The notes beneath the pieces are model-generated. The model did not search any database and was not told the DNA's origin. It worked only from the letters and a program-made list of their open reading frames with translations. Shown in pieces: positions 6,928 to 12,803 of a DNA stretch of 16,696 bases; position 1 is the first letter of the stretch; each line of letters opens with the position of its first letter. Origin of the DNA: an uncultured Holophagales bacterium (GTDB lineage: Bacteria; Acidobacteriota; Thermoanaerobaculia; UBA5066); NCBI GenBank assembly GCA_937927565.1, contig CALBDV010000012.1:1-16696 (forward strand), in the 5' to 3' direction. The position numbers and the translations under genes were made by a program.

Positions 6928-7848
6928 ATGACGCGCCGGATCCTCAGCCCCGCCCTTCTCGTCGCCGCGCTCCTTCTGGCCGACGCCGCCCCCGCCCAGC
7001 CCGCCGGGGCGACCCTCTACGAGGGCCTCCGGCTCACGGGCGAGAGGATCGTCGTCGACCGCGACGTCTTCGACCTGAACGACACCCCGTTCGGGGCCCG
7101 TCGGACGAATTCCGTCGACGTGAGCCGCGGCTGCCGCGTCGTCCTCTTCGAGCGCTCGGGATATCGCGGGGCGAGCCTCGAGCTGACCGAGCGCGACAAC
7201 GACCTGGGGAACACGCGCCTCGGACGGGACTCCGTCGGCTCGGTCCGCATCGCGTGCGGAGTCGGAATCACGCTCTACCGCGATTCGAACCTCTCGGGTC
7301 CGTCCCAGATGTTCGACGAGGACGTCCCCGACCTCGAGCGCACCCGCTTCGGGGCCCGCAGGGCCAGCTCGATCGAGGTCCCGGACGGCTGCGTGGTGAC
7401 GCTCTTCTCCGAGCCGGGCTACCGGGGCCGCTCGACGACGTTCCGCGGGAACAACAAGAAGCTGAAGAACACGGAAGTGGGTGTCGACGCCGCTTCCTCC
7501 CTGCGTGTCGACTGCGGGCGGAAGCCGCGCCACCGGCCCCCGGCCGGGTATTCCCCGGTGCCGGTCCCGCAGGACGAGGGCGTGACGCTCTTCCGTGACA
7601 GTCGCTTTCGCGGCGAGTCGGAGACGTTCCGTTTCGACGTCCCGGACCTCTCTCGCACCCGGATCGGAGCAGGCGCGGCGAGCTCGATCCAGGTCCCGGA
7701 GGGCTGCCGGGCGACCCTCTACAGCCAGTCGAACTACCAGGGCCGCGCCACGACCTTCGACGGCGACAACAAGGAGCTGAAGAACACGCCCGTCGGAAAC
7801 GACGCCGCCCAGTCGATCCGCGTGGAGTGCGGCCAGAGACGGCCCTGA
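6928..7848 (+). CDS. Secreted beta/gamma-crystallin-like protein with three domains
   Basis: This 306-residue protein has a Sec signal peptide (MTRRILSPALLVAALLLADA, cleavage probably near residue 24). Three beta/gamma-crystallin domains follow at about residues 27-111, 112-197 and 217-302, each made of two Greek-key motifs. Recurring pieces are LYRDS/LFRDS, GYRG/NYQG, DVPDL and NNKKLKNT/DNKELKNT. The third domain is separated by a proline-rich linker (198-216). Each domain has one cysteine pair in equivalent positions (69/110, 155/196, 260/301), so three disulfides are likely. The usual calcium site of these domains ([N/D][N/D]xx[S/T]S) is mostly degraded; NDAAQS at 291-296 is the closest match. 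Related bacterial domains bind calcium or act as protease inhibitors, so the function stays open. The ATG at 6928 has a good ribosome binding site. Confidence 0.88.
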   Translation: MTRRILSPALLVAALLLADAAPAQPAGATLYEGLRLTGERIVVDRDVFDLNDTPFGARRTNSVDVSRGCRVVLFERSGYRGASLELTERDNDLGNTRLGRDSVGSVRIACGVGITLYRDSNLSGPSQMFDEDVPDLERTRFGARRASSIEVPDGCVVTLFSEPGYRGRSTTFRGNNKKLKNTEVGVDAASSLRVDCGRKPRHRPPAGYSPVPVPQDEGVTLFRDSRFRGESETFRFDVPDLSRTRIGAGAASSIQVPEGCRATLYSQSNYQGRATTFDGDNKELKNTPVGNDAAQSIRVECGQRRP

Positions 7849-7862
7849 CGGCGGCGGGGACC

Positions 7863-7888
7863 CGCGGGGCGCCGGCCGGCGCCCCGCG
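7863..7888. terminator. Perfect 26-base palindrome between convergent genes
   Basis: The sequence is its own reverse complement over 26 bases, with both arms reading CGCGGGGCGCCGG. It lies in the 45-base gap between the stops of the crystallin-like gene and topA. A bidirectional terminator is the simplest explanation, although there is no T-tract on either side. A protein-binding site is the alternative. Confidence 0.55.
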
Positions 7889-7893
7889 AGAGG

Positions 7894-10524
7894 TCAGCTC
7901 TTCCGGGCCCGTTTCGCGGCGGGCTTTCTCGCCTTCCCGGCTCCGGCCTCGACGGCTGCCACCGCCGCGACGGCCACCTCCGGGACCTTCGTGACGAAGG
8001 CGTACGCCTCCAGGTCCTCGGCCGGCACGTCGAAGCCGCACCCCTCCTTCTCGCAGACGTAGAAGGCTCCCGCCTTCCGGTCTCTCACGAGGAGGTAGGG
8101 GGCCGCGCACGACGGGCACGCCTTCGGCACCGGGCGTGCGCGGAAGTTCTTCGGGCACGTGGGGTAGTTCGAGCAGCCGTAGAACGGACCGAAGCGCCCC
8201 TTGCGGACGAGGATCTCGCCCGTCCGGCACTCCGGGCAGGCGACGGTCGTCGAGGTGACCGGCTTTGCCGGCCGGTAACGGCAGGCCGGGTAGTTCGTGC
8301 AGCCGACGTAGTCCCCGTAGCGGCCGTGCTTGGTGGCGAGGTCGTGCCCGCACGCGGGGCACTTCTCGCCCGTCGGGCGGTCGGGGCGCGCCTCGGCCTT
8401 TCCGTTCGCCACCTTCACGGCGACCGTGCTGCGGCAGTTCGGGTAGGCCGTGCATCCGAGGAACGACGAGCCGTCGCGCCCCGTCCGGAGCTTCATCGGG
8501 CTGCCGCACTCCTCGCACGTCTGCCCTTCCAGCTCCGTGGCGTCGACCGCGTCCTCCTCGGGCTCGGGCATGTCGACGGTGAAATCGCAGTCGGGGTAGC
8601 CGGCGCAGGCCACGAAGAGACCGTTCTTCCCCATCCTCAGGCGCAGCTCGTCGCCGCTCTTGGGGCACTTGTCCCCCAGACCTTCCGGGAGCGGGACGTC
8701 GGGCAGGTGCTTCTTCACCTCCGCGAACGGGAGCCCCGCCTTCACGGAGACCATCTTCTTCAGCGCGAGGTCGCGGTCCTTCCGGAAGCGGGAGTCGAAC
8801 TCCGCGACCGCCTTGCGCCAGTCGAGCTTTCCCTCCTCGACCTCGTCGAGCTCTTCCTCCATCCGGGCCGTGTACTCGGTCTGGAAGAAGTCGTCGAAGC
8901 CCTCCTTCATCAGGTCGACGACGAGGCGCCCGAGGAGCGTGGGGAGGAACCGGCGGTCCTTCTTCCGGACGTATTCGCGATCCTCGATCTTCCGGATGAT
9001 CTCGGCGTAGGTCGAGGGCCGGCCGATGCCGTTCTCCTCGAGGAACTTCACGAGCGAGGCTTCGTTGAACCGCGGCGGGGGCTGCGTCTCGTGGTCTTCG
9101 ACCGCAGCCTCGGCGAGCCGAAGGACGTTCCCTTCCGCGAGCTGCGGGAGGCGGACCTTCCCTTCGTCGGTGTCGCCGTTTCCGTTTCCGTCGCCCTCGG
9201 CCTCCTCCGTTTCGGAGACCTGGCCGTAGACGCGCAGCCAGCCCGCGTCCTTCAGGACGGAGCCGCTGGCGCGTACGCCGGCCTTGTCGGCGCTCCCGTC
9301 GCGCAGCGCCTCGATCTCGACGGTCGTCACGTCGGAGACGGACGGTGTCATCTGGGACGCGACGAAGCGGTTCCAGATCAGCCGGTAGACCTTCAGCTCG
9401 TCGGCCGAGACGTCACCCGCGACCGCCTCGGGGGGCAGGTCCATCATCGTCGGGCGGATCGCCTCGTGGGCGTCCTGGGCGTCCTTCTTCTGCTTGAAGC
9501 GGCGGGGCTCCGCGGGGAGGGCCTCGGCCCCGAACGTCGCGCCGATGTAGGAGCGCACCGCTCCGAGCGCTTCCTCGGAGACACGCGTCGAGTCGGTACG
9601 CATGTAGGTGATGAGGCCGACCGAGCCGCGCCCCGAGATCGTCTTCCCCTCGTAGAGCCGCTGGGCCACCTGCATCGTCCGGCGGACGGTGAAGCCGAGC
9701 GATCGGGCAGCTCCCTGCTGGAGCTTGGAGGTCGTGAAGGGCGGAACCGGGTTCGTCCGCTTCTCGCGCGCCTCGACGGAGACGACCCTCAGCGCGGAGG
9801 CGCGCAGGTGCCCGAGCACCTCCTCGGCCGCCGCGTGCGTCGCCAGGCGAGGGTCGGTACCGTCGAACTTCAGCTTCTCGCCGCGCCAGGTGACGGTCCG
9901 GGCGGGGAAAACGGCCTCTCCCTTCGCGAGCTGGAGAGGCACCGAGAAGTACGGCACGGGGCGGAAGCGTTCCCGCTCCGCCTCGCGCTCCACGACGATC
10001 CGCAGCGCCACCGTCTGGACGCGCCCCGCCGAGAGGCCCCGCCAGACCTTCTTCCAGAGGAGGTCGGAGACCTCGTAGCCGACGAGACGGTCGATGATCC
10101 GGCGCGCCTGCTGCGCGGCGACCCGGTTCGAGTCGATCTCGCCCGGGCTCGCGATCGCCTTCTGGATCGCACTCTTCGTGATCTCGTGGAACTCGGCCCG
10201 GTGGAAGCGCGCCGAGGGGGCCGAGGGCCGGAGGAGCTCCTCGAGGTGCCAGCAGATCGCCTCTCCCTCCCGGTCGGGGTCGCCCGCGAGGTAGATGTCG
10301 GCGGCGGCTTTCGCGTGCCTCTTCAGCTCGGCGATCGTCTTCTGCTTGCCGGGAAGGACCTCGTACGTCGGCTCGTATCCGGCTTCCCGGTCGACCGAGA
10401 TCCCCTTTCGCGGGAGATCGCGGACGTGCCCGTAGCAGGCGAGGACGGAGAAGTCCTTCCCGAGGAACTTCCCGAGGGTGGCCGCTTTCGCGGGGGACTC
10501 GACGATGACGAGAGACTTCGACAT
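7894..10524 (-). CDS. topA: DNA topoisomerase I (type IA)
   Basis: TopA relaxes negatively supercoiled DNA by passing strands through a transient single-strand break. The 876-residue protein begins with the Toprim domain: Glu9 in VIVES, and DPDREGE at 82-88 carrying the metal-binding aspartates. The nucleophile is Tyr307 in LITYMRTDSTR. The tail holds five zinc-ribbon repeats. The first (C620, C640, C646) has Ser623 where a cysteine is expected. Repeats two to five are complete (670/673/691/697, 722/725/742/748, 763/766/784/790, 803/806/824/829). A Lys/Arg/Ala-rich end (about 863-876) would bind DNA. A short acidic and Gly/Asn-rich insertion sits near 437-455. It starts 25 bases after the dprA stop, so co-transcription with dprA is likely. 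Confidence 0.97.
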   Translation of the reverse strand: MSKSLVIVESPAKAATLGKFLGKDFSVLACYGHVRDLPRKGISVDREAGYEPTYEVLPGKQKTIAELKRHAKAAADIYLAGDPDREGEAICWHLEELLRPSAPSARFHRAEFHEITKSAIQKAIASPGEIDSNRVAAQQARRIIDRLVGYEVSDLLWKKVWRGLSAGRVQTVALRIVVEREAERERFRPVPYFSVPLQLAKGEAVFPARTVTWRGEKLKFDGTDPRLATHAAAEEVLGHLRASALRVVSVEAREKRTNPVPPFTTSKLQQGAARSLGFTVRRTMQVAQRLYEGKTISGRGSVGLITYMRTDSTRVSEEALGAVRSYIGATFGAEALPAEPRRFKQKKDAQDAHEAIRPTMMDLPPEAVAGDVSADELKVYRLIWNRFVASQMTPSVSDVTTVEIEALRDGSADKAGVRASGSVLKDAGWLRVYGQVSETEEAEGDGNGNGDTDEGKVRLPQLAEGNVLRLAEAAVEDHETQPPPRFNEASLVKFLEENGIGRPSTYAEIIRKIEDREYVRKKDRRFLPTLLGRLVVDLMKEGFDDFFQTEYTARMEEELDEVEEGKLDWRKAVAEFDSRFRKDRDLALKKMVSVKAGLPFAEVKKHLPDVPLPEGLGDKCPKSGDELRLRMGKNGLFVACAGYPDCDFTVDMPEPEEDAVDATELEGQTCEECGSPMKLRTGRDGSSFLGCTAYPNCRSTVAVKVANGKAEARPDRPTGEKCPACGHDLATKHGRYGDYVGCTNYPACRYRPAKPVTSTTVACPECRTGEILVRKGRFGPFYGCSNYPTCPKNFRARPVPKACPSCAAPYLLVRDRKAGAFYVCEKEGCGFDVPAEDLEAYAFVTKVPEVAVAAVAAVEAGAGKARKPAAKRARKS

Positions 10525-10549
10525 GGGGCCGGTTACGATGCCACGGTTG

Positions 10550-11680
10550 TCAAGCCCGGGCCCTCCTCCTGGCGAAAAGGGCGCCCGGAAGGGCCTCGGC
10601 GAGCCCCTCCAGCTCGAGGAGGACGAGAGCGGCAGAAAGGCGGGCCGCCGGGAGCCCCGTTGCGGCCACCAGCGCGTCGGCGTCGCGCGGGTCCGGCGTG
10701 TCGAGGGCGAGGAGGACGCGGGCCGCGTCGGGATCTTCGGGAGAACGAGGAGCCGAACCCTGGTCCGGCAGCCCGCCCGGGCGAAGGCGGCAGAGGTCCT
10801 CGTCCGGGAGCTCCCGCAGGACGTCGGCCGCGTCGCGGACGAGGATCGCGCCGTCCTTCAGGAGGGCGTTCGACCCGGAGGCCTGCTCGCCGATCACCGG
10901 GCCGGGAACGGCCGCAACGTCCCGTCCCGCCTCGGCGGCACACCGCGCCGTGATCAGCGAGCCGCTCTTCAGCGCCGCCTCGACGACGACGACGACCCGG
11001 GCGCAGCCGGCGATGATCCGGTTGCGGACGGGAAAGTGCCACGGCTCGGGTGTCGTCCCCGGCGGCAGCTCGGAGAGAAGCGCTCCGCCCTCGAGCATCC
11101 GCGCCCTCAGGCGTTCGTGCGCGGCCGGGTAGGAGACGTCGACCCCGCATCCGAGGACGCCCCACGTCTCGCCCCCTTCCTCGAGAGCCGCGGCGTGGGC
11201 GGCGGCGTCGATCCCGTGGGCGAAGCCCGAGACGACCGTGACCCCGGCCCGCGCCAGGCCCGCGGCGACGAGCCGGGCCGCCTCGAGGCCGGTGCGGGTC
11301 GCGCGCCGGGATCCGACGAGGGCGACGACCGGTGCGTTTCCGAGCGGCCGGCCGCGCACGAAGAGGACGGGCGGAGGATCGGGCGACTCGCGCAGGAGGG
11401 TCGGGTACTCCGCGTCGCAGATCGCGACGACGCGCGCCTCCGACCTCTCGAGCCGACGGCGGGCGTCGTCGAAGCCCGGGGTCGGCGCGGCATCGAAGAG
11501 CGCGAGCACCTCGGGAAGGCCGACGCCCGCGAGGCCGGCCGCCTCCGCGGGAGGACACCGGAGCGCGTTCTCGACCGAGCCCGCGCCCAGGAGCAGCCGC
11601 GAGAGGACGCGGGCCTGCGCGCCGCGCACGGTCAGGCCCCACGAGAGGACGATATCGGAAGGCATCCGCTGGGACCGCAT
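10550..11680 (-). CDS. dprA: DprA, DNA-processing protein that loads RecA onto incoming single-stranded DNA
   Basis: DprA protects single-stranded DNA and hands it to RecA during natural transformation, and is also kept in many bacteria not known to be competent. The 376-residue protein has an N-terminal helical region (about 10-65), then the DprA Rossmann core. Visible motifs are VALVGSRRATRTGLEAA (119-135), VVSGFAHGIDAAAH (149-162), GCGVDVSYP (177-185), FPVRNRIIAG (216-225) and ALKSGSLITA (236-245). GSNALLKDGA (269-278) closes the core. A C-terminal winged-helix-like region (about 310-370) follows. The start is taken at 11680 (MRSQRMPSD); the ATG at 11665 is an alternative and neither has a Shine-Dalgarno sequence. 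It leads the topA-side part of the minus-strand block and is divergent from the envelope operon. Confidence 0.95.
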   Translation of the reverse strand: MRSQRMPSDIVLSWGLTVRGAQARVLSRLLLGAGSVENALRCPPAEAAGLAGVGLPEVLALFDAAPTPGFDDARRRLERSEARVVAICDAEYPTLLRESPDPPPVLFVRGRPLGNAPVVALVGSRRATRTGLEAARLVAAGLARAGVTVVSGFAHGIDAAAHAAALEEGGETWGVLGCGVDVSYPAAHERLRARMLEGGALLSELPPGTTPEPWHFPVRNRIIAGCARVVVVVEAALKSGSLITARCAAEAGRDVAAVPGPVIGEQASGSNALLKDGAILVRDAADVLRELPDEDLCRLRPGGLPDQGSAPRSPEDPDAARVLLALDTPDPRDADALVAATGLPAARLSAALVLLELEGLAEALPGALFARRRARA

Positions 11681-11697
11681 CTTGCGTAAGGCCGCTG

Positions 11698-11705
11698 ACT
11701 ATAAT
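11698..11705. promoter_or_regulatory. Overlapping divergent -10 boxes between dprA and the envelope operon
   Basis: ACTATAAT gives TATAAT on the plus strand (11700-11705), 10 bases before the GTG at 11716. On the minus strand it gives TATAGT (11703-11698), about 17 bases before the dprA ATG. Both hexamers share the same four central bases, so the two promoters could compete for polymerase. No consensus -35 was seen on either side. Confidence 0.5.
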
Positions 11706-11715
11706 GCCGGTCCTC

Positions 11716-12102
11716 GTGAGACACCGTCGCCGCGTTCTCGCCACGGGCCTCGTCCTCTCGCTCGTCGTGTCCTTTTCCGGCTGCGCTTCGACCCCGGAGG
11801 CCGCCGCCAACGCAGCCGACCAGAAGGCCTACGGCGCAAAGATGGCGCAGCGAGGCTTCTGGAGGGAGGCCCTTTTCCGGTTTGACCGGGCATCAAAGCT
11901 GGCGCCCGACGACCCCGAGATCCTGAACAACCTCGCGGTCGCTTCCGAGGCCGTCGGCGAGACGGCCCGGGCGCTCGCCGCCTACAAGCGCGCCCTCGAG
12001 CTCCGGCCCGACGACGCCAGGATCAAGCGCAACTACGCCCGCTTCGCCGAGTACTACACCTCTCTGCAGCGGGCGTCCGGCCCCACGGCGACACCGAAGT
12101 GA
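11716..12102 (+). CDS. TPR-repeat lipoprotein
   Basis: This 128-residue protein begins with a short basic stretch (VRHRRR) and a hydrophobic segment, ending in a lipobox-like FSGC. Cys23 would be lipidated, anchoring the protein to a membrane. Residues 36-118 form about two tetratricopeptide repeats, with typical blocks FDRASKLAPDDPEILNNLA and YKRALELRPDDARIKRN, so a role as a protein-protein scaffold is likely. The start is uncertain. The GTG at 11716 lies 10 bases after TATAAT, whereas the in-frame ATG at 11704 overlaps that box and would add only MPVL. Its stop overlaps the next start as GTGA, so the three downstream-facing genes form an operon. The partner is probably one of the two encoded proteins that follow. 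Confidence 0.85.
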   Translation: MRHRRRVLATGLVLSLVVSFSGCASTPEAAANAADQKAYGAKMAQRGFWREALFRFDRASKLAPDDPEILNNLAVASEAVGETARALAAYKRALELRPDDARIKRNYARFAEYYTSLQRASGPTATPK

Positions 12103-12803
12103 AACGACCCGCCGTTTTCCTCGCCGCCCTCGTCCTTCTCTCGGCTCCCGCCCGCCCGCTCGAGGCCGGCTCCACCGAGGTGAAGCTGAAGCTCCCCCTC
12201 CGCCCGAAGCTCGCCGTGTCGGGACGCGAGCGGATCTCGCTGGCGCCTTTCCTCGTCGCATCGAAGCTCTCCGAGCGCAAGGAGTCGGCCCGGATCAAGG
12301 ACCTCGACCTCGACCTGGAGTTCCGCCGCTATCTCGGAAAGCAGATCGGACGGCGGACGAAGATGAACGTCGTCACGATGCCCTCCGACGTGAAGCTCCC
12401 CTCCTCCGAGCTGAAGGCCCTGGGGGAGGCGTCCGAGTTCTGGCGGGAGCTCGGCTCCCGCGTGGGCGCCGACATCCTCCTCTCCGGGATCGTCGACTTC
12501 CAGGTCGAGGACAAGTCGGGCTACAAGACCGAGGAGTACACGAGCCGGCTCGACGGCCGGACCTACTACCGGCAGGTCTTCATCGAGGCGACCGGCTTCT
12601 CGTTCGAGGTGACGATTCTCGCCTTCGACGGCCGGACCGGTGCGAAGCTCTTCCAGGAGACGTTCAAGGACCAGAAGGAGAAATCCCGGCGGGCTGCCGA
12701 CGAGATGGTGGGGCTCTTCGAGAACCTCTTCTCGCTGGAGAACCGGCTCCTCGGCCTCTTCATCGTGCGGGAAAGAGAGGCGAACCGCTATGTGTTCAAG
12801 TAG
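12099..12803 (+). CDS. Secreted protein of uncertain family, possibly CsgG/LpoB-like
   Basis: This 234-residue protein has a Sec signal peptide (residues 1-23, ending PLEA) without a lipobox cysteine. The body mixes helices and strands. KALGEASEFWRELGSRVGADILLSG at about 107-131, followed by a strand and a long YKTEEYTS/TYYRQVF strand region, recalls the ABC-like domain of CsgG, LpoB and related envelope proteins (a helix followed by 'GAD.LL.G.v'). That likeness is by eye only. The start is a GTG that overlaps the preceding stop (GTGA), and its stop lies 14 bases inside the next gene, so translation of all three is probably coupled. Function unknown; the operon suggests a part in outer-membrane or envelope assembly with the barrel protein downstream. 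Confidence 0.82.
   Translation: MKRPAVFLAALVLLSAPARPLEAGSTEVKLKLPLRPKLAVSGRERISLAPFLVASKLSERKESARIKDLDLDLEFRRYLGKQIGRRTKMNVVTMPSDVKLPSSELKALGEASEFWRELGSRVGADILLSGIVDFQVEDKSGYKTEEYTSRLDGRTYYRQVFIEATGFSFEVTILAFDGRTGAKLFQETFKDQKEKSRRAADEMVGLFENLFSLENRLLGLFIVREREANRYVFK

Noticed and set aside
10548..10553. A perfect TTGACA on the minus strand ahead of topA
   Set aside because: It overlaps the dprA stop, and the sequence 17 bases downstream (GGCCCC) is not a -10. The nearest A/T-rich hexamer, TAACCG, is only 12 bases away, so I do not call a promoter.
8326..10953. An 875-codon open frame on the plus strand opposite topA
   Set aside because: It lies antisense to a fully conserved topA and its sequence is a low-complexity Arg/Asp/Val/Leu mixture; shadow of topA.
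11704..11706. ATG at 11704 as the start of the TPR lipoprotein
   Set aside because: It overlaps the TATAAT box, so a transcript from that promoter would start after it; the GTG at 11716 is preferred, although the ATG is not excluded if another promoter exists upstream.
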